Part shown: piece after piece, positions 26,177-34,911 of the stretch | Layout: every line of letters begins with the position of its first letter | Position numbering within the stretch: the stretch's first letter is position 1 | NCBI GenBank assembly: GCA_024684395.1 | Contig: JAIKWY010000198.1 | Span: forward strand, 1 to 64,000 | Origin: Oscillospiraceae bacterium | GTDB lineage: Bacteria; Bacillota; Clostridia; Oscillospirales; Ruminococcaceae | Direction: 5' to 3' | Length of the DNA stretch: 64,000 bases | The notes under the pieces: generated by a model | The model's input: only the letters and a program-made list of their open reading frames with translations | The model's database searches: none | Told to the model about the DNA's origin: nothing | Position numbers and translations under genes: made by a program

Positions 26177-26821
26177 TTGCGGGTATTTCTGATCATCGTC
26201 GGGATACTTGTGCTGCTGAATGTGCTGCTGTGCATCTCGAACGTCGTTGTGGCAGTGCGCTACTGGGGCGGACAGTTTGACTGGAGCGTTTCCTATCTCG
26301 GCATCAAGATCCTGCCCCGGAAGAAGAGCGACAAGCCCAAAAAAGAAAAAAAGAAGAAAAAGAAGAAGGAAGAGGAAGCGCCGGAGGAACAGCGCCGTGA
26401 TTTCCTCATGGACAAGCTCTGGAAGCTCCTGCAAAACATCGCCGGCAAGGCGGATCTTGCGGGCAGCGGTCTGTTCGCACTGGGAAGTCCCCTGAACAAG
26501 CTGCTCCGGGGCATCACCTGGTACGACATCGAGACGGACATCGTGCTCGGCGGTGAGGATGCCGCCGAAACGGCGCAGCTCTACGGCAAGTTCATGATGA
26601 TCCTGCACCCCCTGTTCGGCGCGGCAGCGCAGTATATGAAGGTCAAGCACAAGCGCATCTCCATCGTCTGCGACTACACCGAGGACACCAGCCGGTACAA
26701 CTGCGGCTGCAAGTTCAGGATCAGCATCGGCACGGTGCTTGCCTTTGCCATCCGCCTGGGTATCGGCTTCCTGAAGGACAACGGCTCCGCCAAAAAGACC
26801 CTCGTCAGCGACAAGATCTAA
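26177..26821 (+). CDS. DUF2953 domain protein
   Basis: 214 residues from TTG 26177, chosen because a GGGGGG run lies six bases upstream; an ATG at 26114 lies in the P1 repeat. One N-terminal membrane segment, then a very lysine-rich stretch (KPKKEKKKKKKKEEE), then a soluble domain with the DUF2953 pattern (YDIETDIVLGGEDAAETAQLYG). In spore-forming Firmicutes it pairs with ytfJ, as here. Function unknown. Confidence 0.8.
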   Translation: MRVFLIIVGILVLLNVLLCISNVVVAVRYWGGQFDWSVSYLGIKILPRKKSDKPKKEKKKKKKKEEEAPEEQRRDFLMDKLWKLLQNIAGKADLAGSGLFALGSPLNKLLRGITWYDIETDIVLGGEDAAETAQLYGKFMMILHPLFGAAAQYMKVKHKRISIVCDYTEDTSRYNCGCKFRISIGTVLAFAIRLGIGFLKDNGSAKKTLVSDKI

Positions 26822-26889
26822 GCGGGGAGCCGGAAAGCGATCATTTTAGTAAATCAAAGCGGTATCATACCGCAGTAAGGAGTATCACT

Positions 26890-27309
26890 ATGAGCGAACA
26901 TGCAATCAATGGTTTTGTAGGCGTCAGCATGGAAAAGATCCGCAATTTTGTGGATACCAACACCATGATGGGCGACCCGATCAACTGCAAGGACGGCACG
27001 ACCATCATCCCGATCTCCAAGGTCAGTGTCGGCTTCGGTTCCGGCGGTTCTGACCTGCCGACCCGTACCGCAAAGGAATACTTTGCAGGCGGCGCAGGCG
27101 GCGGCATGAGCATCAAGCCCGTGGGCTTCCTCGTGGTCAAGAACGGCGATGTACAGCTCGTCCAGCTCACCATGAACGCCGACAAGGCAAATGTCCTGCT
27201 CGATATGGTACCCGGTCTCGTGGACAAGGTCATCTCCCTCATCCCGAAGAAGGGCGACAAGACCGAAAAGTCCGCCGAGGTCGTTGAGGATACCGCCGAA
27301 GAGGCATAA
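26890..27309 (+). CDS. ytfJ: Spore protein YtfJ/GerW family
   Basis: 139 residues, the family length. DTNTMMGDPI, GTTIIPISKVSVGFGSGG and FAGGAGGGMSIKPVGFLV are the conserved core. In Bacillus GerW is needed for L-alanine germination. Here the gene sits in the scp-dacF cluster, so it hints at, but does not prove, sporulation ability. The last 20 residues are charged. TAAGGAG precedes the start. Confidence 0.9.
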   Translation: MSEHAINGFVGVSMEKIRNFVDTNTMMGDPINCKDGTTIIPISKVSVGFGSGGSDLPTRTAKEYFAGGAGGGMSIKPVGFLVVKNGDVQLVQLTMNADKANVLLDMVPGLVDKVISLIPKKGDKTEKSAEVVEDTAEEA

Positions 27310-27393
27310 TCCTGTCCCGTTCCCCATACAATGCAGAAGGATACCACTTTTTATTTGATACTACTCCCCTTTACTCCGATAGATAAGTAAAGC

Positions 27394-27474
27394 CTGCCCC
27401 CTCCGCCGCCATTCGGCGGCACCTCCCCCAGAAGGGGGAGAAAGGGGTTTTAAGGAGGCTGCGCCCCCTTAACC
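27394..27474 (-). repeat. Family P GC-rich palindromic repeat, copy P2
   Basis: GCCGCC-ATT-CGGCGGC and CTCCCCC-AGAA-GGGGGAG stems, then AAGGAGGCTGCGCCCCCTT. Confidence 0.7.
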
Positions 27475-27536
27475 TGCTTTATCTACTTTAGTATTGAGGA
27501 TCAGTATGAGTAATGCATTGTACAGGAGGAACGGCA

Positions 27537-28667
27537 ATGAAAAAGATCATCGGCATCATCTTAGCCATCCTGTTCTGCCGGCTGCTGCCGGTCACGGAGG
27601 TCTGCGCCGCACCGGAGGTATCTGCCAGGGCATGGATCCTGACCGAAGCCGCCACCGGACAGGTGCTCTGTGAGCAGAACGCCCGGGAACAGCGCCCGAT
27701 GGCAAGCACCACCAAGATCATGACCACGCTCCTGACGCTCGAGCACGGCGACCTTGACACGGCATTCCGGGTCGATCCCGATGCCATCCGTGTGGAGGGC
27801 TCCTCGATGGGCTTGCAGGAAGGCGATCTCGTGACCTTGCGTGCGCTCTGCTATGGGATGCTGCTGCCGTCCGGCAATGATGCCGCCAATGCCGCAGCCG
27901 TCCGCATCGCCGGGAGCATCCCGGATTTTGCGGCGCTGATGAATGCCCGTGCGCAGACGATCGGTATGCGGGATTCGCACTTTGTCACGCCCTCCGGTCT
28001 GGAAGGGGAGGGGCACGGTGCCTCCGCCTATGATATGGCGCTCCTCACCCGGGAAGCCCTGCGCAACGAGACCTTCCGCAGCATGTGCTGTGAAAAGGCA
28101 AAGACCGTCTGCTTCGGCGACCCGCCCTATGAGCGGACGCTGTACAATACCAACCGGCTCCTCACCATGCGTGAGGACGTGATCGGCGTCAAGACCGGCT
28201 TTACGGATGAAGCGGGGCGCTGCCTTGTCTCGGCATGTGAACGGGACGGCGTGACGCTCATCTGTGTGACGCTCAGCGCCCCGGATGACTGGAACGACCA
28301 CATGCGCCTGTATGACTACGGCTTTTCCCGTGTGCAGGCGGCGGCGTTGCCTGTTCCGGAGGAGCTGATCTTCCCGGTCGCAGGCGGCACGCAGGAGACT
28401 GTCTCCGTGCAGCCCGCCGCGCCCGTGACCATCGGCGCCGTGAATGGGAGACCGTCCGGCATCCGCACGGTCATCCGGCGAGCGCCATTTGTCTATGCAC
28501 CGGTCTGCGAGGGCGACCCCCTCGGCGAGATCGTGTATTATTACCAGGAGCGTGAGATCGCTTCTGTCCCTCTGCTTGCAGAGGAAAACGTGCCGGCACG
28601 TCCGGCAGAACGACCGAAGAGAAGCCTTTGGGAACGATTATGGAGCCCTGCTCGTCAGACACCATGA
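27537..28667 (+). CDS. dacF: D-alanyl-D-alanine carboxypeptidase (DacF type, S11)
   Basis: Trims the terminal D-Ala from peptidoglycan stem peptides outside the membrane. 376 residues with a signal peptide of about 24. All active-site motifs are intact: S57-T-T-K60, S112-G-N114 and K219-T-G221. The C-terminal beta domain (about 275-345) and basic end fit PBP5-like enzymes. ATG 27537 follows AGGAGG. A second S11 protein at 42441-43571 has the same length but broken motifs. Confidence 0.93.
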   Translation: MKKIIGIILAILFCRLLPVTEVCAAPEVSARAWILTEAATGQVLCEQNAREQRPMASTTKIMTTLLTLEHGDLDTAFRVDPDAIRVEGSSMGLQEGDLVTLRALCYGMLLPSGNDAANAAAVRIAGSIPDFAALMNARAQTIGMRDSHFVTPSGLEGEGHGASAYDMALLTREALRNETFRSMCCEKAKTVCFGDPPYERTLYNTNRLLTMREDVIGVKTGFTDEAGRCLVSACERDGVTLICVTLSAPDDWNDHMRLYDYGFSRVQAAALPVPEELIFPVAGGTQETVSVQPAAPVTIGAVNGRPSGIRTVIRRAPFVYAPVCEGDPLGEIVYYYQEREIASVPLLAEENVPARPAERPKRSLWERLWSPARQTP

Positions 28668-28715
28668 TCTCTGCCCCCTCATTTCCGCCGGGAGGCGGTG
28701 AGAAAGGAGAAACCT

Positions 28716-29444
28716 ATGGCAATGACCCGCATCCAGAAGCTGCTTGCCGACGCCGGCTTTTGCTCCCGCCGCAAAGCGGAGGAGCTCATCCGGGAGGGCA
28801 GAGTGCAGCGCAACGGCCGCCCCGTCGGACTGGGCGACAAGGCTGACCCGAGAGATGTGATCACCGTGGACGGTCAGCGCATCAACATCCCGAAAAAGAA
28901 GAAGCTCCGCTACATCATGCTCCACAAGCCGAGAGGCTATGTGACGACCGTCTCGGACGAGCTCGAGCGCCGCTGTGTCATGGATCTGCTCGAAGGCGTG
29001 GAGGAGCGTGTCTACCCGATCGGACGCCTCGACCGCAATTCCGAGGGGCTGCTGCTCCTCACGAATGACGGTGCCTTCGCCAACGGCATCATGCACCCGT
29101 CCCGGCATGTCAGCAAGACCTACCGTGTGACCGTGCGCCCTGCCGTCACCGAGGAACAGCTCGTGGCGCTTGCCGACGGCATCGAGCTCGACGGCAAGAA
29201 GACGCTCCCGGCAACGGTCGTTGTCATGACGAACGAGCCCGGGCGTGTCGTTCTCCAGATGACCATCAAGGAGGGCAGGAACCGCCAGATCCGCCGCATG
29301 TGCGAGGCTGTCGGTCTGGAGGTGGCACGTCTGCGCCGGACATCCATCGGACCGCTCAAGCTGGGTATGCTGGCGCCCGGAAAATGGCGTGACCTCACCG
29401 CAGAGGAGCTGCGGGCGATCCGCAGTGCCATCGGAAAGGAGTGA
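28716..29444 (+). CDS. rluB: Pseudouridine synthase, RsuA/RluB family
   Basis: 242 residues. An S4 RNA-binding domain (RIQKLLADAGFCSRRKAEEL) leads the catalytic domain, which has GRLDRNSEGLLLLTNDG with the nucleophile Asp and KEGRNRQIRRM at the C-terminus. Probably modifies 23S rRNA. ATG 28716 follows AAAGGAG; an in-frame GTG 18 bases earlier would include the ribosome site. The next gene begins three bases after its stop. Confidence 0.92.
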   Translation: MAMTRIQKLLADAGFCSRRKAEELIREGRVQRNGRPVGLGDKADPRDVITVDGQRINIPKKKKLRYIMLHKPRGYVTTVSDELERRCVMDLLEGVEERVYPIGRLDRNSEGLLLLTNDGAFANGIMHPSRHVSKTYRVTVRPAVTEEQLVALADGIELDGKKTLPATVVVMTNEPGRVVLQMTIKEGRNRQIRRMCEAVGLEVARLRRTSIGPLKLGMLAPGKWRDLTAEELRAIRSAIGKE

Positions 29445-29447
29445 GCC

Positions 29448-29837
29448 ATGCTCCAGATCATCGAAACAACGGACTTTTCCGCCTATACAGAGCTGCTCGC
29501 CGGTCTTTCGCTCCCGGCGGGCTTCCATCTGACCGAAGCACGGGAGGACGGCGCTGTCAAGGGCTATATCGTCTATGCCTATGAGCCGGAGCAGGTGGTC
29601 ATCTATGCCGTGGATGACGGCCATGACCTCAACTTCTGCGACGGTCTCGTGCGCTCTGTGCTGTTCAAGGCAGAGCTCCGGGGCATCGAACGTGCGGCGT
29701 TTTATATCACGGATCCTGCGATGCTCGAACGTCTGCGGATGCTGCGCTTTATACAAAACGACGAAAATGTATTGCAGAATATCGCCGATATTATGGAAAG
29801 CTGCAAAAATTGCAGGGACAATCCCGCAAACACTTGA
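29448..29837 (+). CDS. Small conserved protein, possibly GNAT-like
   Basis: 129 residues, not firmly recognised. GYIVYAYEPEQVVIYAVDDG resembles the central strands of a truncated acetyltransferase fold, but the CoA loop is missing. A CKNC pair lies near the C-terminus. Co-transcribed with rluB. The next promoter starts four bases before its stop codon ends. Confidence 0.6.
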   Translation: MLQIIETTDFSAYTELLAGLSLPAGFHLTEAREDGAVKGYIVYAYEPEQVVIYAVDDGHDLNFCDGLVRSVLFKAELRGIERAAFYITDPAMLERLRMLRFIQNDENVLQNIADIMESCKNCRDNPANT

Positions 29838-29862
29838 AAAAAAGTGAAAAAAATAGTATGAT
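29834..29862 (+). promoter_or_regulatory. Promoter of the carboxyltransferase operon
   Basis: TTGAAA (29834-29839), 17 bp, TATGAT (29857-29862), overlapping the preceding stop codon. The leader is about 195 nt and carries palindromes at 29926-29950 (CGCTGATCG/CGATCAGCG) and 29966-29982 (CGGGGC/GCCCCG). Confidence 0.65.
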
Positions 29863-30064
29863 AGTAGTGTATGCAACGGGGCACAGAGGTTTTTGAGGGA
29901 CCTTTATGCTTTTTGTTTGCTTTTAGGAAGGCGCTGATCGATGTAACGATCAGCGAACGGGGTACGGGGCGAAGCCCCGGAAAACACTTTTCCCTTTCCC
30001 CGGAGCGGTCATGACCGATTTTTCAGCGCTTTCTTATTTTTAATAGTTAGGAAGGATCGATACT

Positions 30065-31423
30065 ATGCAGATGGAGAAAAATGCAGCCAGCCCGGCAAGG
30101 ATCCGCCTTGCTGCGCTGTTTGACGAGGGATCCTATAAGGAGATCGGCTCCTGCGTCATGGAGAAGGACGCACCGGCAGGCGTTGTGACAGCCTTCGGCT
30201 ATGTCAACGGCAATCCGGTCTATGCCTTCGCACAGGATCAGAGCGTGAACAACGGTGCCGTAGGTCCTGCACATGCCGAGAAGATCTCGAAGGTCTACAC
30301 ACTTGCCGCCAAGACCGGCGCACCGGTGGTAGGCATCTGGGATTCCAACGGTGCATTCCTGGACGGCGGTTCTGCCGTTTCCCTGAATGCCTACAGCCTG
30401 CTGATGAAGCGCACCGCAGCGCTTTCCGGCGTGGTTCCGCAGATCGCCGTGATCGCCGGTGTCTGCGCAGGCAGCGCTGCAATGGCAGCGTGTGCAGCTG
30501 ACTTTGTTGTGATGACCAAGGATGCCGAGCTGTTCCTGACCCCCGGCTTTGCGGACGGTGCAGGCAGCACGGAGGCATGTGCCAGGAACGGCATTGCGGC
30601 ACTCACCGCTGATGACGACGCCGATGCCTTCGCAAAGGTACGTGCGCTCGTGAACGTGCTCCCGGTCAACAACATGGCATTTGCTCCCTGCATGGAATTT
30701 GAGGCACCCGCAGCCGCAGCCGGCAGCGACCTGGCCTCCTATGTGGACAGCCTTGCAGACGGCGGCAGCGTGACCGAGCTCTATGCGGACTATGCAGGCG
30801 CAGCCTACACCGCACTGGCAACGGTCTGCGGCTCTACCGTGGGCATCGCAGCCACCAACAAGACGGATGCCAAGCTCACCGAGGCAGACTGCGCCAAGAT
30901 CGCACGGTTTGTCCGTCTGTGTGATGCGTTCTCCATCCCGGTGATCACCTTCGTGGATACGCTCGGCTTTGACGGCACTGCCGATACCGAGCTGACCGGC
31001 GCTGTTCGTGCGCTGACCCGCCTTGCAGGCACCTATGCCGAGGCGACCACTGCCAAGATCTCCGTTGTGACCGGCAAGGCAGTCGGTCCGGTCTTTGTCG
31101 CACTCGCCGGCAAGGGCTGCAACGCTGATTTTGCCTATGCACTGGAGAATGCCTATATCGCTCCGCTCATGCCGGAATCCGCAGTGGAGTTCCTGTGGCA
31201 TGATCAGCTCAAGGGCTGCGACGACCTCGCTGCCAAGCGCAAGGAGCTGGCAAAGGAGTACACCGAGAACCAGGCATCTGCCCTTGCAGCCGCACAGCTT
31301 GGTGTCCTCGATGAGATCATCACCCCTGCAGACCTCCGCAGCGTCCTGAGCGGTGCGCTCTCCATGCTCGAGGGCAAGCGTGTGACGAATCTCCCGAGAA
31401 AGCACAACAACCTCCCGTTCTGA
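30065..31423 (+). CDS. Divergent biotin-dependent carboxyltransferase (12S/MmdA-like)
   Basis: 452 residues with two crotonase-like halves, matching the 12S transcarboxylase/MmdA family end to end (ARIRLAALFDEGSYKEI near the start, LPRKHNNLPF at the end). It is about 60 residues shorter than usual at the N-terminus. The usual oxyanion motifs are changed: family SGGAR reads SNGAF, and family RKAYGGAY reads GKAVGPVF. Acyl-CoA carboxyl transfer is therefore uncertain. It heads an operon with a biotin carrier and a 5S/OadA protein. Confidence 0.75.
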   Translation: MQMEKNAASPARIRLAALFDEGSYKEIGSCVMEKDAPAGVVTAFGYVNGNPVYAFAQDQSVNNGAVGPAHAEKISKVYTLAAKTGAPVVGIWDSNGAFLDGGSAVSLNAYSLLMKRTAALSGVVPQIAVIAGVCAGSAAMAACAADFVVMTKDAELFLTPGFADGAGSTEACARNGIAALTADDDADAFAKVRALVNVLPVNNMAFAPCMEFEAPAAAAGSDLASYVDSLADGGSVTELYADYAGAAYTALATVCGSTVGIAATNKTDAKLTEADCAKIARFVRLCDAFSIPVITFVDTLGFDGTADTELTGAVRALTRLAGTYAEATTAKISVVTGKAVGPVFVALAGKGCNADFAYALENAYIAPLMPESAVEFLWHDQLKGCDDLAAKRKELAKEYTENQASALAAAQLGVLDEIITPADLRSVLSGALSMLEGKRVTNLPRKHNNLPF

Positions 31424-31439
31424 CGGGCTTCCGGATAAT

Positions 31440-31590
31440 TTCAGAGAATCCTTAAAATTACAGATTGGTGGTAAAAGGAAGTTCTGAAAAGCGTGCTTTT
31501 CAGAAAAAGCGGGTGCGGGGCGCAGCCCCGAAACTCCCCCTTCCTTTTTAAAGAGTTCCATAGAATCCTTGAATTTACAGATAGGTGGTA
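31440..31590 (+). repeat. Hairpin element flanked by imperfect 31-bp direct repeats
   Basis: AGAATCCTTAAAATTACAG (about 31444-31462) and AGAATCCTTGAATTTACAG (about 31563-31581) are each followed by an RBS-like (A/T)GGTGGTA. Between them is a palindromic insert with ends AAAAGGAAG and CTTCCTTTTT, a TTCTGAAAAG/CTTTTCAGAA hairpin and CGGGGCGCAGCCCCG. Confidence 0.65.
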
Positions 31591-31597
31591 TATTACT

Positions 31598-31966
31598 ATG
31601 AAAAGATTCAATGTAACAGTCAACGGCAAGACCTATGATGTCGCAGTTGAGGAAGTCGGCGCAGGCGCAGCTCCCGCACCGGCAGCAGCACCGGCTCCCG
31701 CAGCCGCAGCAGCACCCGCTCCGGCACCCGCTCCGGCAGCCGCAGCAGGCGCAGGCGAGAAGGTAACTGCCCCGATGCCCGGCACCATCCTGGATGTGAA
31801 GGCATCCCAGGGTCAGAGCGTCTCCAAGGGCGACGTCATCATGGTACTCGAGGCAATGAAGATGGAGAACGACATCGTTGCTCCCTGCGACGGTACCGTG
31901 ACCAGCATCGTTGTCAAGAAGGGCGACAACGTACAGAGCGGCGACACCCTCGCAACTGTTGGTTAA
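31598..31966 (+). CDS. Biotin carboxyl carrier protein (1.3S-like)
   Basis: 122 residues. A short N-terminal strand region ([19 protein letters not shown]), an Ala/Pro linker (about 22-52), then a biotinyl domain with the target Lys88 in EAMKMEND. The linker is a swinging arm that carries carboxybiotin between the two partner enzymes on either side. Start chosen after AGGTGG. A family R repeat follows the stop at once. Confidence 0.93.
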   Translation: MKRFNVTVNGKTYDVAVEEVGAGAAPAPAAAPAPAAAAAPAPAPAPAAAAGAGEKVTAPMPGTILDVKASQGQSVSKGDVIMVLEAMKMENDIVAPCDGTVTSIVVKKGDNVQSGDTLATVG

Positions 31967-32061
31967 GCGCGGAGCCCGCGCTGGCAGTTTGCTTTGAGAT
32001 CTGCGGATGCACTGTTCCGGTGTCCGCAATGCCCTTTGCCATTCGGCAGAAGGGCAAAGCT
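31967..32061 (+). repeat. Family R intergenic repeat, copy C (modules 1-2)
   Basis: GCGCGG-AGC-CCGCGC and TGGCAG follow the TAA. Then come TGCGGA/TCCGCA and a module 2 stem (TGCCCTT/AAGGGCA). The third pair of module 1 is G-C where copy A has C-G. Confidence 0.75.
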
Positions 32062-32101
32062 GATTTGTGTTTTATCCTAAATGAAAGGACTATAGATCAC
32101 T

Positions 32102-33517
32102 ATGGCTAAAAAAATCAGAATCACCGAGACCGTCCTGCGTGATGCGCACCAGTCTTTGCTTGCCACCCGCATGACGCTCGATGATATGCGCCCGATCCTC
32201 GGCAAGCTCAACGAGGTCGGCTTCAATTCCATCGAGTGCTGGGGCGGTGCGACATTTGACTCCTGCCTGCGCTTCCTGAACGAGGATCCGTGGGAGAGAC
32301 TGCGCACCCTGCGCCGTGAGATGCCCGATTCCCGCCTGCAGATGCTGTTCCGCGGCCAGAACATGCTTGGCTACCGTCACTATGCAGACGATGTACTGGA
32401 GGAATTTGTCCAGAAGTCCGTGGAGAACGGTATCGACGTGATCCGTATCTTCGACGCGCTCAACGACATCCGCAACCTCCAGACCGCCATCAACTCCGCC
32501 AAGAAGGCTTCCCGCGACGGCAAGAAGCCGGAGGTACAGGTGGCAATGTCCTTCACCACCGGTGAAGTGTTTACAGATGAATATTACGTGGAGTATGCGA
32601 AGAAGATCGCCGAAGCCGGTGCGGATTCCATCTGCATCAAGGACATGGCTGCGCTGCTCACGCCCTACAGAACGGCAGAGCTCGTCAAGGCGATCAAGTC
32701 CGTGGTCGATCTCCCGATCGACCTGCACACGCACTACACCTCCGGTCTGGCTTCCATGTGCCTGATCAAGGGTGTTGAGGCAGGTGCCGACATCATCGAC
32801 ACCGCCATGTCTCCGCTCGCACTGGGTACCTCCCATGCACCGACCGAGTCGATGGTCGCTGCCTTCCAGGGTACCGAGTACGATACCGGTCTTGACCTCG
32901 TCCTGCTCAACGAGATCCGTGACTACTTCATGGGTCTGCGCAAGAAGTACATCGAGTCCGGTCTGATCGACCAGAAGATGCTGGCCGCCGATGCCGGTGC
33001 GTTGATCTACCAGGTACCGGGCGGTATGCTTTCCAACCTCCTGTCCCAGCTCAAGCAGGCAGGCAAGGAGGATCTCCTTGGCGAGGTTCTTGCCGAGGTG
33101 CCGAGAGTCCGCAAGGATGCAGGCTATCCGCCGCTCGTAACGCCGTCCTCCCAGATCGTTGGTACACAGGCTGTATTCAACGTGCTGACCGGCGAGCGCT
33201 ACAAGACCGTGACCAAGGAGTTCAAGGGCGTTGTTCGTGGCGAATACGGTCAGACACCGGTGCCGATCGACCCCGAGTTCCGTAAGAAGATCATCGGCGA
33301 TGCCGAGCCGATCGACTGCCGTCCGGCAGACCTGCTCGAGCCGGAGCTGGACAAGCTCCGCAAGGAGTGCGCCGAGTGGGCAGAGAGCGAGGAGGACGTC
33401 CTCAGCTACGCACAGTTCGGTCAGGTGGCTGTCAAGTTCTTCGAGAAGCGCAGAGATGCGAAGTTCGCCCTTGACGGCAAGCACGGCGACGCTGAAAAGC
33501 AGATCCATCCCGTTTAA
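32102..33517 (+). CDS. oadA: Pyruvate/oxaloacetate carboxyltransferase (5S transcarboxylase / OadA-like)
   Basis: 471 residues. A TIM-barrel domain with RDAHQSLLATRM at the N-terminus, the lysine motif KDMAALL and the metal-binding DLHTHYTSG, then the conserved C-terminal domain (AGYPPLVTPSSQIVGTQA, EYGQTP). No biotinyl domain is fused; the separate carrier gene upstream takes that role, as in Propionibacterium transcarboxylase. Transfers carboxyl between oxaloacetate/pyruvate and biotin. The sodium-pumping subunits OadB and OadG and a biotin carboxylase are absent nearby. Confidence 0.9.
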   Translation: MAKKIRITETVLRDAHQSLLATRMTLDDMRPILGKLNEVGFNSIECWGGATFDSCLRFLNEDPWERLRTLRREMPDSRLQMLFRGQNMLGYRHYADDVLEEFVQKSVENGIDVIRIFDALNDIRNLQTAINSAKKASRDGKKPEVQVAMSFTTGEVFTDEYYVEYAKKIAEAGADSICIKDMAALLTPYRTAELVKAIKSVVDLPIDLHTHYTSGLASMCLIKGVEAGADIIDTAMSPLALGTSHAPTESMVAAFQGTEYDTGLDLVLLNEIRDYFMGLRKKYIESGLIDQKMLAADAGALIYQVPGGMLSNLLSQLKQAGKEDLLGEVLAEVPRVRKDAGYPPLVTPSSQIVGTQAVFNVLTGERYKTVTKEFKGVVRGEYGQTPVPIDPEFRKKIIGDAEPIDCRPADLLEPELDKLRKECAEWAESEEDVLSYAQFGQVAVKFFEKRRDAKFALDGKHGDAEKQIHPV

Positions 33518-33541
33518 TCAGACAATTTGGAGGTCACTGAC

Positions 33542-33850
33542 ATGGACTACAATGGAACGCAGCCCAATGCAAATGGCTACTATGCGCCGCAGAACCAGCC
33601 GATCTCGCCCCTTGGCTATATCGGCTACATGATCCTGTTCGGACTGCCCGGTATCGGCTTCCTGATCTGCATCATCATTGCGATCGCCGCCCAGAACAAG
33701 AACGTCAAGAACTTTGCGATCGCGCAGATCATCATTGTGGTTGCGGCTGTGATCATCTCGGTTCTGGTCATGCTGATCTGTGGTGTTTCGATGGCATCGC
33801 TCTCGGAAGCATTCCAGTCGGCCTACGAATCAGGCGCAGCAGGCTATTGA
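33542..33850 (+). CDS. Small membrane protein of unknown function
   Basis: 102 residues: an Asn/Gln/Tyr/Pro-rich head (1-25) and two membrane segments (about 27-48 and 58-82). GGAGGT precedes ATG 33542. It may be the last gene of the carboxyltransferase operon, 24 bp after oadA, but shows no link in function and has no recognised family motif beyond a DUF4870-like layout. Confidence 0.65.
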   Translation: MDYNGTQPNANGYYAPQNQPISPLGYIGYMILFGLPGIGFLICIIIAIAAQNKNVKNFAIAQIIIVVAAVIISVLVMLICGVSMASLSEAFQSAYESGAAGY

Positions 33851-33886
33851 TGTCCCAGTGAATCTGCTTCACAGTTTCTGAACATA

Positions 33887-33912
33887 AGAGCGGAGCCACG
33901 CTCCGCTCTTTC
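33887..33912 (+). terminator. Terminator of the carboxyltransferase operon
   Basis: AGAGCGGAGC-CAC-GCTCCGCTCT followed by TTC. Confidence 0.75.
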
Positions 33913-33990
33913 TGCCGTATCACGGCAATTTTCCAGGGAAGAACTGATTGATCCAGTGCTTTCCAAAAAATCTATAAGGAGGTAAATGTC

Positions 33991-34911
33991 ATGCCGATCC
34001 GTATTCCCAAAGATCTGCCCGCTTTTGAAACACTCGAAAAAGAAGGCATCTTTGTCATGTCGAACTATCGTGCCGAGCACCAGGACATCCGTCCGCTGCG
34101 TGTGCTCATCCTGAATCTCATGCCCAAAAAAATTGAAACGGAGACGCAGCTCATGCGCCTCCTGAGCAATTCGCCGCTGCATGTGTATATCGAGCTCCTG
34201 CATGTGTCGCACGTTTCCCGCAACACGTCCGCCTCGCATCTGGAGACCTTCTACAAGACCTTCCCGGAGGTGCGTGACAAGTTCTATGACGGCATGATCA
34301 TCACCGGCGCTCCGGTCGAGCACATGCCGTTTGAAGAAGTGGATTACTGGGACGAGATGTGTGAGATCATGACCTGGTCAAGGAAGCACGTCTACTCGAC
34401 CATGTACATCTGCTGGGCGGCAATGGCGGGGCTGTACTACCACTTCGGTGTGCCGAAGCACCCGCTCGACAAGAAGCTGTTCGGCGTGTTCCCGCACAAG
34501 GCAGAGTCCGCCAACCCGCTGCTGCGTGGTTTCGATGACATCTTCCCCGTGCCGCATTCCCGTCATTCCGAGATCTGGCGTGAGGACATCGACAAGGTGC
34601 CGGAGCTGGAGATCCTCTCCTATTCGCCGCTGGCAGGCGTCTACATCGTCGCCAACCGCAACGGCAGGGAGTTCTTCCTGACCGGGCATAACGAGTACGA
34701 GCGCTGCACCTTGCAGGAGGAATACCTCCGGGATCTGGGCAAGGGTCTGCCCATCGACATCCCGTTCGGCTATTTCCCCGGCGACAATCCCAAGTGCGAC
34801 CCGCAGTTCACATGGCGCTGCCATGCCAACCTGATGTACTCCAACTGGCTGAACTACTGCGTCTATCAGCAGACGCCGTTCCACATCGAGGAGCTTCAGG
34901 ATATGGCGTGA
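33991..34911 (+). CDS. metA: Homoserine O-acetyltransferase (MetA type)
   Basis: 306 residues; first step of methionine synthesis. The acyl-enzyme Cys is C141 in [16 protein letters not shown] and the GHNEYE region match Met[16 protein letters not shown] holds Glu110, at the place where Glu (position 111 in Bacillus cereus) goes with acetyl-CoA and Gly with succinyl-CoA. O-acetylhomoserine is thus the expected product and fits metY at 17802. GGAGGT precedes the start. The last 16 bases overlap the convergent deacetylase gene. Confidence 0.93.
   Translation: MPIRIPKDLPAFETLEKEGIFVMSNYRAEHQDIRPLRVLILNLMPKKIETETQLMRLLSNSPLHVYIELLHVSHVSRNTSASHLETFYKTFPEVRDKFYDGMIITGAPVEHMPFEEVDYWDEMCEIMTWSRKHVYSTMYICWAAMAGLYYHFGVPKHPLDKKLFGVFPHKAESANPLLRGFDDIFPVPHSRHSEIWREDIDKVPELEILSYSPLAGVYIVANRNGREFFLTGHNEYERCTLQEEYLRDLGKGLPIDIPFGYFPGDNPKCDPQFTWRCHANLMYSNWLNYCVYQQTPFHIEELQDMA

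Noticed and set aside
33913-33990. A possible regulatory leader before metA
   Set aside because: Only about 78 bp are available after the previous terminator and no stable conserved structure was recognised.
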